Part shown: piece after piece, positions 1-8,384 of the stretch | Layout: each line of letters opens with the position of its first letter | Numbering within the stretch: position 1 is the stretch's first letter | Source of the DNA: JBCCTX01 sp965263105 | GTDB lineage: Bacteria; Bacteroidota; Bacteroidia; J057 | Direction of reading: 5' to 3' | NCBI GenBank assembly: GCA_965263105.1 | Contig: CBDHGL010000003.1 | Span: 1,364,001-1,428,000, forward strand | Length of the DNA stretch: 64,000 bases | Position numbers and translations under genes: made by a program | The notes under the pieces: generated by a model | What the model saw: only the letters and a program-made list of their open reading frames with translations | Told to the model about the DNA's origin: nothing | Database searches by the model: none

Positions 1-1545
1 TTAAAAGGCCTATTTTTTCTAACGCTGGCCTTTTTGTCTGCCTGCACACCTCCCTCTGCTTCCGAAGCCGAAGAAAACCCCAAGGAAACTCCCCCCAATA
101 TCCTGATCATTTATTTAGATGACCTTGGCTATGGAGATGTGGGGGCTTATGGGTCTACCGAATTAAAAACGCCCCATATAGATCGATTAGCCAATGGTGG
201 GATTCGTTTTACCCAAGGCTATGCTTCTTCCGCCACCTGTTCACCCAGTAGATATGCCCTGCTTACTGGTCGTTATCCCTGGCGCAATGAGCGGGCCAAG
301 ATTCTCTCAGGTACAGCTCCTTTATTGATAGATCCCAATGAGAAAACCCTTCCCAAAATGCTCAAGGAGCAGGGATACCATACCGGAATTGTAGGGAAAT
401 GGCATTTAGGGCTTGGAGAAGGAAATGTAGATTGGAATGAACCCATTGCCCCTGGACCCAATGAAGTGGGATTTGACTACTCCTATATCATGGCTGCTAC
501 CCAGGATCGGGTTCCTACAGTTTACATCGAAGATGGGACGGTGGTAGGACTGGAGGCAGAGGACCCCATCGAAGTAAACTACAAAGAAAACTTTCCAGGT
601 GAGCCTACCGGAAAAGATAACCCCGAAATGCTCAAGATGAAATGGCACCATGGACACAATAGCAGTATTGTAAATGGCATTCCCCGGATTGGCTATATGA
701 AAGGAGGGAAAGAGGCCCAATGGGTGGATGAAGACATGGCCGATCATTTTTTGGAAAAGGCAAAAGTTTACATTTCGGCACACAAAGAAGTTCCCTTTTT
801 CTTGTATTATGCCTTACAGCAGCCACATGTACCTCGTACTCCTCATGAACGCTTTGTCGGCTCGTCTGGCATGGGACCTCGTGGAGATGTGATCGTAGAG
901 GCTGATTGGTGTATTGGAGAAATCGTGAAGACGTTAGAGGAACAAGGACTATTGGAAAACACCTTAATCATCCTCTCTAGTGATAATGGCCCTGTTCTCA
1001 ATGACGGCTACTATGATGATGCGGTAGAAAAAATTGGGGATCACAAGCCCTGGGGACCACTTAGAGGGGGAAAGTACAGCTTATTTGAGGCAGGCACACG
1101 GGTTCCATTCATCACCTCCTGGAAGGGGAAAATTGAAACAGGCGTTTCGGATGCTCTGGTATCTCAGTTGGATTTATATTCTTCTATCGCAAGTTTGGTA
1201 GGCAGTGAAAAGCGGGGAGAGGACAGTGAGGAAATGTTGGATGTTTTACTAGGAAAAAGCCAGGAGGGGAGAGAAGAATTGATTCTGGAGGCGACTACCC
1301 GAACGGCCTACCGTCAGGGAGACTGGGCCATGATTCCCCCGTATAAAGGCCCTGCTGTCAATAAACAAGTTAATATTGAACTCGGAAATTCTGAAGAATA
1401 CCAACTCTACAACCTGGCGAATGACTTGGGGCAACAAGAGAATCTGGCCACCTCTCATCCAGAGAAACTAGCCGAAATGCAGGAAGCCTTTCAAAAAATT
1501 AGAGGTACAGGAGCCGATAAGATTGAGCAACTGGAATTGAAGTAG
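1..1545 (+). CDS. Sulfatase lipoprotein (5' end outside window)
   Basis: Type I sulfatase that would hydrolyse sulfate esters, probably on polysaccharide fragments outside the cytoplasm. The reading frame is open from base 1 and encodes a hydrophobic stretch ending LAFLSAC, a lipoprotein signal with lipobox Cys, so the true start lies upstream and any start inside the window (for example the TTG at 34) is artificial. The N-terminal metal site DDLGYGD is present. The formylglycine motif C-S-P-S-R follows, with its Cys codon at 238-240. SSDNGP (residues about 315-320 counted from base 34) supplies further active-site residues. The C-terminal short domain ends near 1545. A glycosidase starts 20 bases downstream in the same direction, so the two are probably co-transcribed. 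The substrate cannot be told from sequence. Confidence 0.93.
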   Translation, partial: LKGLFFLTLAFLSACTPPSASEAEENPKETPPNILIIYLDDLGYGDVGAYGSTELKTPHIDRLANGGIRFTQGYASSATCSPSRYALLTGRYPWRNERAKILSGTAPLLIDPNEKTLPKMLKEQGYHTGIVGKWHLGLGEGNVDWNEPIAPGPNEVGFDYSYIMAATQDRVPTVYIEDGTVVGLEAEDPIEVNYKENFPGEPTGKDNPEMLKMKWHHGHNSSIVNGIPRIGYMKGGKEAQWVDEDMADHFLEKAKVYISAHKEVPFFLYYALQQPHVPRTPHERFVGSSGMGPRGDVIVEADWCIGEIVKTLEEQGLLENTLIILSSDNGPVLNDGYYDDAVEKIGDHKPWGPLRGGKYSLFEAGTRVPFITSWKGKIETGVSDALVSQLDLYSSIASLVGSEKRGEDSEEMLDVLLGKSQEGREELILEATTRTAYRQGDWAMIPPYKGPAVNKQVNIELGNSEEYQLYNLANDLGQQENLATSHPEKLAEMQEAFQKIRGTGADKIEQLELK

Positions 1546-1564
1546 GGAGATAATCAATTTAGAT

Positions 1565-2716
1565 ATGAAGCGCAGGTCCTTTTTACATTCTAGCCTTACG
1601 CTAGGGTTAGGCGTTATGACTAGTCCAATCTTATTGGGGGCTGAAAAATCTGGGTTAAAGAAAGTATCCAACTCTTTTTTCACCCTTGACAATCGGAAGG
1701 ATCACTGGTGGTTGATCACCCCTGAGGGCAACCCATTTTTTTCTATTGGAATGAACCACATAGACCCCGCGAGTATACGCTATCCGGAAAACATACATCT
1801 TTGGCGGGACAAGTACCAGGGGAGTACTTCAAAGTGGCTCAAAAAGTCTGTGGCCAAAAATCTTAAAGAATGGGGCTTTAATTCTATAGGTTGGGAGCAG
1901 GAGGTGACGGTACGGCAATGGCCGCATTCCCGCTCCTTCACCTATGAGGAATACCAGGCCCTGAACATGCCTTACTGCCATATGCTTCCCTTTATGGAAT
2001 CCCATCAGTGGCAACAGCATACTCGTCATTATGATTTCTATAGCTCGGAATGGGAGGAGTGGTGCGACTATATTGCCCGTTCGCATTGTGCCGAATTGAA
2101 TGAGGATCCCAATTTGATCGGCTACTTTTACAGCGATTGCCCTACCTGGATTCACGAAAGACCTTATAATACGTGGAGAGGACCGATCTTTGATCCGAAG
2201 AAGTTGGATACAGAGGCAGGCCGAAAGGAGCTCTCTAAATTAGCCCAGCGCTATTACCAGACTACCCATGATGCCATTCGTCGTTACGATCCAAACCACC
2301 TAATCTTGGGAGATCGCTATGAGGCGAATGCCCCCATCGCCATGGAAGTGATTGAAGCGGCTTTGCCTTATGTGGATGTTCTTTCCTTTCAGGATTTTCG
2401 GGACCCAGTAGTTCATTTGGCGGATTGGTATGAGAAAACGAAAAAGCCCGTGCTGCTGGCAGATGCCGCAAGGATAAAATGGCAGACCGTACCGGGGGAA
2501 TTTACTCGAAACAATGGCAAGTGGTATGCGGAAACCCTAGCAGGACTCCACCAAAATCCAGGGTGTATTGGTTTTCACCTCTGTGGAGCCTACCAGCGCA
2601 ATAAGGCCAGGCGCTATGGCCTTCTCGATGAGATGGAGCGGCCAGATCAGGAAAATGTGGCCTTGATTCAGGCGGCTAATCGAAAAATTGAGCGGTGGAT
2701 GGAGGAGAGGTTTTGA
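1565..2716 (+). CDS. Exported agarase-like TIM-barrel glycoside hydrolase
   Basis: 383 residues. The start ATG is followed by KRRSFLHSSLTLGLGVM, a twin-arginine-type signal with a hydrophobic core, so the protein is probably exported. The mature N-terminus carries WWLITPEGNPFFSIGMN, the opening strand typical of clan GH-A beta-agarase-like enzymes (GH50-like). The motif YFYSDCP and the later LGDRYEA sit where barrel-strand catalytic acids are expected, but I cannot assign them firmly. It lies 20 bases behind a sulfatase, which fits hydrolysis of a desulfated galactan or a related marine glycan. Family membership is inferred from motif memory; the exact GH family is uncertain. Confidence 0.65.
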   Translation: MKRRSFLHSSLTLGLGVMTSPILLGAEKSGLKKVSNSFFTLDNRKDHWWLITPEGNPFFSIGMNHIDPASIRYPENIHLWRDKYQGSTSKWLKKSVAKNLKEWGFNSIGWEQEVTVRQWPHSRSFTYEEYQALNMPYCHMLPFMESHQWQQHTRHYDFYSSEWEEWCDYIARSHCAELNEDPNLIGYFYSDCPTWIHERPYNTWRGPIFDPKKLDTEAGRKELSKLAQRYYQTTHDAIRRYDPNHLILGDRYEANAPIAMEVIEAALPYVDVLSFQDFRDPVVHLADWYEKTKKPVLLADAARIKWQTVPGEFTRNNGKWYAETLAGLHQNPGCIGFHLCGAYQRNKARRYGLLDEMERPDQENVALIQAANRKIERWMEERF

Positions 2717-2738
2717 AAAGAAACGCTTCAGCGATCTA

Positions 2739-2872
2739 TTTCTCCTCGTTGATTCTAAAATCTCCTTCCAGCCAATCAAATAGGTACCTGGCAAAATCGC
2801 TGAGGGAGTCGTACCTGGCTTCCTGACTGGCTTCCCTTGTAATAAGATAGGTATTTACCGTTTCTAGGCTAC
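2739..2872 (-). pseudogene. C-terminal fragment of an unidentified gene
   Basis: On the minus strand, in a frame different from the neighbouring KilA-N gene, there is an open stretch of about 44 codons ending at TAG 2739. It reads as an acidic helical tail (contains LSDFARYLFDWLEG and ends INEEK). No start codon opens it and it begins inside the end of the KilA-N gene. It looks like the 3' remnant of another gene joined to a truncated KilA-N gene. Chance coding is possible because the piece is short. Confidence 0.3.
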
Positions 2873-3190
2873 TTCTATATGTCCGAATGTACCGCCATAC
2901 CTACCCGCTTTTGAGATGATTCCGAAAGGTTGAACCAATTCAATGTATTTTTTTACAGATATGCGGCCCTGATTATTGAAGACCTCTATTTTAAACGTGT
3001 CGAAATCACCACGTTTAAAATTTGGACTATTAACCCTTTCCCATTCTTCCAAGAATAGAACCGTATTGTTATTGGAGACCCAATCTCGCAGGATAAAACG
3101 CGGTTCCATTCCCCCTTCTCTATTCTTCGCTATCTCGGTAAGACTTATGAAGTCTTCGCCTTTTATCTGTTTGATGGAAAGTTTGTCCAT
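2864..3190 (-). CDS. Truncated KilA-N domain protein
   Basis: 108 residues beginning MDKLSIKQIKGEDFISL. The whole length matches the N-terminal part of the KilA-N domain, a DNA-binding module of phage and mobile-element proteins: ISLTEIAKNREGG, the ILRDWVSNNNTV helix, FLEEWERVNSPNFK, and SKAGRYGGTFGHIEVA. In full-length relatives the domain continues after GGTxAHxDIA with FEFASWISPEFK and a longer C-terminal part. Here a stop follows GHIEVA directly and no other frame continues the family sequence, so the gene is cut short rather than simply frameshifted. It lies in an AT-rich intergenic patch with other gene remnants. Confidence 0.7.
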   Translation of the reverse strand: MDKLSIKQIKGEDFISLTEIAKNREGGMEPRFILRDWVSNNNTVLFLEEWERVNSPNFKRGDFDTFKIEVFNNQGRISVKKYIELVQPFGIISKAGRYGGTFGHIEVA

Positions 3191-3723
3191 GGCTGCGATG
3201 ATTGTTTTGCAAAATATTGTGGGAAATATCGTTAATATATTCCATTAAATTTAGCTTATTTTGCATTTTTGTGCAAAATTTTAGGGAACTCAGCCATGAA
3301 GATCTCATTTTGATGGCGTTAGGGGTAGCTAAGCCGTGAATGGGGGAAGGAATATCTCATAGGTGGATTTGTATAAGCTGGGACTTTATATCTTTCGCAT
3401 TCCGAGAGATAGAAGGCGAAAAATTGATAAAAACCAAGCTCGGAAAAAGCTTTAAAGCGGCTTTAAGCTAATCTCTCTCGAAAAAAATTGGATTACACAG
3501 ACAGAAAAGGAAAATGTCCCGAGGATATATCATTCTCTCTATTTTTACTTGTAGCATTGACAAAATGAAACTTCGAAAGTTGAACCAAAAATTGGTTAAT
3601 ATTCAAAATTCTAAGTATACTTATCGTTAGAAAGTACATTCATATCCAAATTTCTAAAACCCCTAAATACCTACCTCCCTAAAATATTTTTTTCATTTGC
3701 AAGCCGATTAAACATAAGCCCCT
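3191..3723. other. AT-rich intergenic stretch without a gene
   Basis: About 530 bases separating the divergent KilA-N fragment and the M43 protease. No family-like frame was seen. It holds an imperfect hairpin at about 3447-3469 (AAGCTTTAAAGC / GCTTTAAGCT) and a short near-palindrome around 3263-3284 (TTTTGTGCAAAAT). It presumably contains the promoter of the protease, but no convincing Bacteroidota -33/-7 pair could be picked. Confidence 0.4.
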
Positions 3724-5868
3724 ATGTACAAGCTGAATTTTAAAAGTATTGTCCTTTTGGTTCTATTATCCATTATTAAAAATGGACAAGCTCAGGACCC
3801 ATTTAGTGCAATTATGGAACCCCGCGAGTCTCCTTGTAGGGCCCGTCCTATTGATTCACTAGCTCTCTCGAATGTATTTGGATTTAAATATTATAAATCC
3901 AAGGTCGATGATTTAATTTCAAATATTGGAAAGAAAACCCGAAAAAATGCGGACAGTACTTATGTAATCCCCGTCATTTTTCATGTTATGCATACCTACG
4001 GATTTGAAAACATTGAAAGTGAATTGCTGTATGAAGCGCTAGAAGAGCTTAATATGAGATTTAATCTAAGGAATATAGATACAGCCGAAATAGCCCCTCC
4101 TTTCAAAGAAATTGTTGGAAATCCTAAAATCGAATTTCGATTGGCCACAATAGATCCCTGGGGAAACTGTACAAATGGAATTAATAGAGTATTCAATACG
4201 CACAGTTTTGGCTTTTCAATAACTAAATTTAATAGAAGGACTACAAATGATTCCATATTTTATTGGGACCGTGAAAAATATTTAAACATATGGGTTTTAA
4301 GGTATCTTGAAAAAGCTTCTGGGTCTGCTGCATTTCCAGGTCAATCAGATAATATATATGATGGTATATTTCTATTTGCCCCAACTCTTTGGAGAAGAAA
4401 TGTAGATGGGAAAACAACCCTATCACATGAGGTAGGCCACTGGTTTAATTTATCACATATTTGGGGGAATACGAATGATCCCAATCCTGCCAATGGATGT
4501 GAAATAGATGATTTTGTTTCTGACACTCCTTTACAAGAAGCCGCCAACTATAGATGTCCAGATTTTCCCCAAGAAAATTGTGAGAATGGACCTATCGGTG
4601 AGAATTATCACAACTACATGGACTATACTTCTTGTAGAAATATGTTTACTATTGGGCAAGTCCATCGAATGTACGATGCACTTAATAATCCGGCAGAGGG
4701 ATTCCGGCATAAAATTTGGCAGCAATCTAATCTTGGGGTGACAGGAACAAATTTTGATACCTATGAATTTGATTGCCCCTCCCCTCCAAATATCAGTTTT
4801 TCTTTTGAGGAAAGAGATACGGCCTGGATTTTACCCTGTAATCCAATACAGTTAAAAGGACTCTACAGTAAAAGTAAACCAACAAATTGGGAATGGACCT
4901 TTGAAGGAGGAACCCCTGCAAATTCCAATGAACAAAATCCTTTGGTTAGTTGGGAACGAACGGGAACATATAAGATCACCTTAATTGGGTCAAATGTTTA
5001 TGGTAGTGATACATTAATTGTAGATAAGAAAATATTTGTGCTGCCCGGTTCAGATTTTTATGGTAGTAATCTATCAGAAGGCTTTGAGCGTTCAAGAGTT
5101 GGAGAAGATATTTTTGAATGGAGCTATTCCCAAAATTCTCAAAATTGGAGAATTTCAAGTCTTTCAGCCTCTGAAGGTAGATCTTCTATAAAGAGAGTTA
5201 CTTCTCAGGTAGCAGGATATGGTGATCATTTAGACTTTCTCCACCTACCTCCTATGAATGTTGAAGGATTAGGCAAGATGAAACTTAAATTTTCAATAGC
5301 ACTAGCAAGAAAAAAAACGGATATAAATGGTTCCTTTACAGTTATAGCATCAGAATCGTGTAATGTGCTGGATACTACCTTTCAAACTATATTCCGTTCG
5401 GATGAGCTTATTGAACTTGTAACGGTTGAAGATATACCCCCCGGAAACTTTATACCTCATTCTACCGAATGGAAAGAATACGAAATCGAGTTGCCCGTAG
5501 AATTTAAGGATGCAAAAAAACTATTTCTTGCATTTACACTAAGAAATGATGATGGTTCAGATTTCTATTTAGATGATATCAGACTAGAACCAGTTATTTC
5601 TACATCAAAAGACACAGATTTAAATAAGTTATTAAAACTATTTCCCAATCCTGTAAATAATTTATTGAAGATTTCTTGCAATTATTCTTTACTTGCGCTG
5701 AATACTGCTAGATATAAAATCGTAGATAAATTAGGTAGAACTATTCAAAAAGGCGCCATTTCTTCTTCAGATATGGAGATTAATTTAAATCAAGTTTGTC
5801 CAGGAATCTATTTTGTTCAAGTATCATCTGAATTAGGTTCATACGCAGAAAAAATCGTAAAAAATTAG
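3724..5868 (+). CDS. Secreted M43 (pappalysin-family) metalloprotease with PKD domain and T9SS tail
   Basis: 714 residues. Sec signal peptide at 1-23 (hydrophobic IVLLVLLSIIKNGQA). A pro/N-terminal region with IPVIFHVMH leads into the zinc protease domain. The zincin motif HEVGHWFNLSH gives zinc ligands His235, His239 and His245 with catalytic Glu236, and YMDYTSC downstream is the Met-turn, as in pappalysin/cytophagalysin M43 enzymes. A PKD-like domain follows (W-E-W-T-F-E-G-G-T-P, about 390-440), then a jelly-roll-like region (about 450-620) similar in layout to the MAM-like modules of such proteins. The last 80 residues (LFPNPVNNLLKIS) form a type A T9SS C-terminal sorting domain, so the enzyme is secreted or anchored by the Por system. 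It stands alone, with AT-rich flanks. Confidence 0.92.
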   Translation: MYKLNFKSIVLLVLLSIIKNGQAQDPFSAIMEPRESPCRARPIDSLALSNVFGFKYYKSKVDDLISNIGKKTRKNADSTYVIPVIFHVMHTYGFENIESELLYEALEELNMRFNLRNIDTAEIAPPFKEIVGNPKIEFRLATIDPWGNCTNGINRVFNTHSFGFSITKFNRRTTNDSIFYWDREKYLNIWVLRYLEKASGSAAFPGQSDNIYDGIFLFAPTLWRRNVDGKTTLSHEVGHWFNLSHIWGNTNDPNPANGCEIDDFVSDTPLQEAANYRCPDFPQENCENGPIGENYHNYMDYTSCRNMFTIGQVHRMYDALNNPAEGFRHKIWQQSNLGVTGTNFDTYEFDCPSPPNISFSFEERDTAWILPCNPIQLKGLYSKSKPTNWEWTFEGGTPANSNEQNPLVSWERTGTYKITLIGSNVYGSDTLIVDKKIFVLPGSDFYGSNLSEGFERSRVGEDIFEWSYSQNSQNWRISSLSASEGRSSIKRVTSQVAGYGDHLDFLHLPPMNVEGLGKMKLKFSIALARKKTDINGSFTVIASESCNVLDTTFQTIFRSDELIELVTVEDIPPGNFIPHSTEWKEYEIELPVEFKDAKKLFLAFTLRNDDGSDFYLDDIRLEPVISTSKDTDLNKLLKLFPNPVNNLLKISCNYSLLALNTARYKIVDKLGRTIQKGAISSSDMEINLNQVCPGIYFVQVSSELGSYAEKIVKN

Positions 5869-6034
5869 ATAGGTAAAATGAATATAGCTGATCAATAATT
5901 TTATTGAATGGGGTATTTTCTTCTGTTTCTCTTATTATCTCTGGGAAGAGGACAGGAGGAACGAGTTTTCATTATGCTAAACTCTCTTTTATTCATTTAT
6001 TTCACTGAGACAGTTCCGAGCTCACATAAGTCTT

Positions 6035-6297
6035 TTATTTTATTCTTTTCATATTCTTAAATATGCCAATAAGTCCAATAATAAAAAATAACCCTGGTAG
6101 AAATTGCCAATAGGAAAAATTTTTATAACTACTATTGGAGTCAAGATTGCCATAGAGATTGTAACCACAACGCCAGTTTTAAAATTCGATTTATCATAAA
6201 ATCCAATTGATAAAACAATTCTTTTGATTCTTTTACATTATTGAAACCATAATACCTGTTCGAAAAGCCAGTTATTGAAAGATAAATGTTGTTAGAA
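6035..6297 (-). pseudogene. Frameshifted 3' half of a small membrane-protein gene
   Basis: Directly after the stop of the 6298-6630 frame, the minus strand continues with coding-like sequence in successive frames: QWLDSSNNIYLSITGFSNR first, then a membrane segment (TGVVVTISMAILTPIVVI), then a last piece PGLFFIIGLIGIFKNMK ending at TAA 6035. Together these would extend the upstream protein to roughly 190-200 residues with four membrane segments. At least two frame changes are needed, so this is most likely a decayed gene. Supported only by hydrophobicity and frame continuity; no family recognised. Confidence 0.45.
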
Positions 6298-6630
6298 CTA
6301 TCCAGCCATTGAATGAGTCAGAAGACTGAAAAATGTCAATTGACCATAGCCCAAATACAATAAAATTACTAATCCTACTAAAAAATTAGTTAATCCATTT
6401 TCTCTACTGTTGAGAGATTTCGTAATATTTTTCTCAATAGATTCTTTCAACTCCACATTTTCAAAGTCTTCGATATTCCTTATTAACTCATAGATTTCTA
6501 AGTCTAGTTTTATAGCCTGTTTAAGCCTTATTGAAGAATAAGAGTCTCTAATTTTGATAAAAGCAGCAAGTAGCCCTGTAGACGCAACAATTAATTTGGG
6601 ATAAATATCAATATCATCGAGAAAATCCAT
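6298..6630 (-). CDS. Hypothetical membrane protein, possibly 5' half of a broken gene
   Basis: 110 residues, no family recognised. A membrane segment near residues 13-27 (LIVASTGLLAAFIKI) is followed by a charged helical region (about 35-75, rich in Glu and Lys) and a second membrane segment near 80-103 (FLVGLVILLYLGYGQLTFF). The frame closes with SMAG and a stop at 6298, but a one-base frame change there continues into further coding-like sequence with two more membrane segments (see 6035-6297). Whether the 110-residue form is made and functional is unclear. Confidence 0.5.
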   Translation of the reverse strand: MDFLDDIDIYPKLIVASTGLLAAFIKIRDSYSSIRLKQAIKLDLEIYELIRNIEDFENVELKESIEKNITKSLNSRENGLTNFLVGLVILLYLGYGQLTFFSLLTHSMAG

Positions 6631-6887
6631 TTTCTAATTAAATCTTTGTAAACTAGGTATATTTCTAAAATTTCCTATTGAAATTCATTTGAATAGCAAT
6701 ATTACAGATTAGCGAACTGCTTTTTGTAAAGCAGGTATTCATTTTATCAGTTTAAATAAAGATACCTTTTGAAGGGAATGGTTTGAATATAGAAGAAAAA
6801 ACAAAGTGCAATAATTTCCACATGTTGGAATTTAATAGCCTAATTTTTACTTTGGAAGAAAAAAATGGGTGTAGACAATAATATTCA

Positions 6888-7058
6888 TTAGTAGGTTGGT
6901 AAGATTACCATACCCTTATTTTTTACACTTGCCGTTGCATAGCTCAGGCAGGCTAATACATCGTCTTCTTCTAAATCGGGAAACGCTGAAAGTATATTTG
7001 GAATAGAATCTCCTCCAGACAAATACGCTAAAATAAATTCACACGGTATCAAATACCC
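6888..7058 (-). pseudogene. DUF433 antitoxin-like remnant (N-terminus missing)
   Basis: Too short for a standard ORF list. Minus-strand frame ending at TAA 6888 encodes IPCEFILAYLSGGDS, then ILSAFPDLEEDDVLACLSYA, which matches the second half of the DUF433 winged-helix antitoxin domain (usual pattern R-I-P-V..L...L..G.S.EEIL..YP.L...DV.AAL.YA). The first third, including the G-T-R-I-P strand, is missing. It is in the same frame as, and directly follows, the stop codon (7059-7061) of the small gene at 7059-7271. A TTG at 7050-7052 is the only possible start. The cognate DUF5615/PIN toxin is absent. Confidence 0.6.
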
Positions 7059-7271
7059 CTAAGCGGCCCTATCTACCTGGGAAATTTTTAAGCCATAGGG
7101 ACTTAACAACTTACCAAGCTCTTCGATAAAGCGTTTTCTTCTTTCCTCATATTGGTTTATTTCAGTCTGAGAGGCATTATATCTCAGGTGAAGGTTAATT
7201 AACTCATCCAATTGGACAATTTCTTCCACTAATGAGCTAACTTGATGGCCTATTCCTTTTATGGAGTTCAT
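7059..7271 (-). CDS. Small hypothetical protein
   Basis: 70 residues starting MNSIKGIGHQVSSL. Predominantly helical, with a long amphipathic stretch (residues 8-55) and a positively charged NQYEERRKRFIEEL segment. No catalytic motif or signal peptide is visible. Its stop codon is immediately followed, in the same frame, by a DUF433 remnant. The gene is either a short standalone protein or the product of a recombination that joined two genes. Function unknown. Confidence 0.5.
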   Translation of the reverse strand: MNSIKGIGHQVSSLVEEIVQLDELINLHLRYNASQTEINQYEERRKRFIEELGKLLSPYGLKISQVDRAA

Positions 7272-7486
7272 TTTCCCAATATGGTAAATTCCCGTTGGTA
7301 TAGAGGATAACTTCTATGACCCTTTGGATATATCGGCAGTATATATCCGTTGTTATCGAATTCCACAGCTTGTGAATTAGGAGATAGTTATTAACAACAG
7401 GTATAAATATAACAATAAGAGAGTTGATGTTATAAAAAATATAATAATATATTGACTTTTAACCGACTTTCCTTTTTGTATAGCCC

Positions 7487-8224
7487 TTACCGCGAAGTCC
7501 CCCCATCGATATTCAGGCACACAGCCGTCACAAAACGAGCCTCTTCCGAAGCCAGGTACAAATACCCATAGGCAATATCGATAGGATCAGCGAGGAAGCG
7601 CACCGGAATTTGCTTAGCAATATTTTCTGCTACTTCTTTGGGAATCGTAGCCGTCATATCTGTTTGGGTATAACCGGGGGCAATAGCATTGGCGGTAATT
7701 CCATATTTCCCCAGTTCTAGTGCCCAGGTTTTGGTCATCCCGACTATGCCCGCTTTGCCCGCTGCGTAATTGGTTTGGCCAAAATTCCCCCTGACCCCTG
7801 TAGTGGAAGAAGCAGAAACAATGCGCCCATACTTGTTTTGCTGCATATAAGGAACCACGGCCCGGGTACAGAGAAATACCCCTTTCAGGTTCACATCGAT
7901 GGAAATATCCCATTCCTCATCACTCATTTTGAGGAGGGTTTTGTCGCGGAGAATACCCGCATTGTTAATGAGAATGTCTAAGCGACCTTGCTCCTCGAAT
8001 ATTTTTTTAGCCTCTGTTTCCACTTTTTCCTTATCGGTAACGGAAATATGGGTAAAGAAGGCCTTTCCTCCGGCTGCCTGGATAGCCTCGGCTGTCTCCT
8101 GGCCCATTTCTAAAACGTCCCAGATATAAACGGTGGCGCCTTCTTTGGCAAATAACTCCGAAATGGCCTTCCCAATTCCTCTGGCACCTCCGGTAACTAT
8201 GGCAACTTTGTTTGCTAGTCTCAT
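7487..8224 (-). CDS. SDR-family 3-oxoacyl reductase (FabG/PhaB-like)
   Basis: 245 residues, the full length of a classical short-chain dehydrogenase. NAD(P) motif TGGARGIG (11-18), NNAG (87-90), catalytic Ser140, Tyr153 and Lys157 (YAAGK) and the PG motif (IAPGYTQTDM) are all present. The acidic residue at the end of beta-2 (W-D-V, Asp36) leaves cofactor choice open. It would reduce 3-oxoacyl-CoA or -ACP to the 3-hydroxy form, or run the reverse. It lies 160 bases downstream of four same-strand acyl-CoA dehydrogenase genes, which points to a role in acyl-CoA (fatty acid) turnover. Confidence 0.9.
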   Translation of the reverse strand: MRLANKVAIVTGGARGIGKAISELFAKEGATVYIWDVLEMGQETAEAIQAAGGKAFFTHISVTDKEKVETEAKKIFEEQGRLDILINNAGILRDKTLLKMSDEEWDISIDVNLKGVFLCTRAVVPYMQQNKYGRIVSASSTTGVRGNFGQTNYAAGKAGIVGMTKTWALELGKYGITANAIAPGYTQTDMTATIPKEVAENIAKQIPVRFLADPIDIAYGYLYLASEEARFVTAVCLNIDGGTSR

Positions 8225-8384
8225 GTGGTAGAATAATTGATTTAGAATCTAAATATATTTGTTAAAGGACCCTAGGCTTCCTTGGCTTTTTAAGTTAACC
8301 ACAGAGAACAGGGAGAATAAAAGGAGGTACACAGAGTTTTTTTGACCTAGTAACCTGTTTTGCTCTCTTTAAAAATTTTCTCTT

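Noticed and set aside
34..36. TTG at 34 as sulfatase start
   Set aside because: The frame is open from base 1 with signal-peptide residues upstream, so the start is outside the window.
3120..3308. Minus-strand 62-residue frame overlapping KilA-N
   Set aside because: It is out of frame with the KilA-N domain, crosses its start, and has no family-like content.
6718..6735. CTGCTTT/AAAGCAG hairpin as terminator
   Set aside because: No gene ends nearby in the right orientation and there is no clear T-run directly after the stem.
8288..8340. ACCACAGAGAACAGGGAG... stretch and the similar one near 38117
   Set aside because: They share only short ACACAG/ACACGG words. Not enough to call a repeat family from two loose copies.
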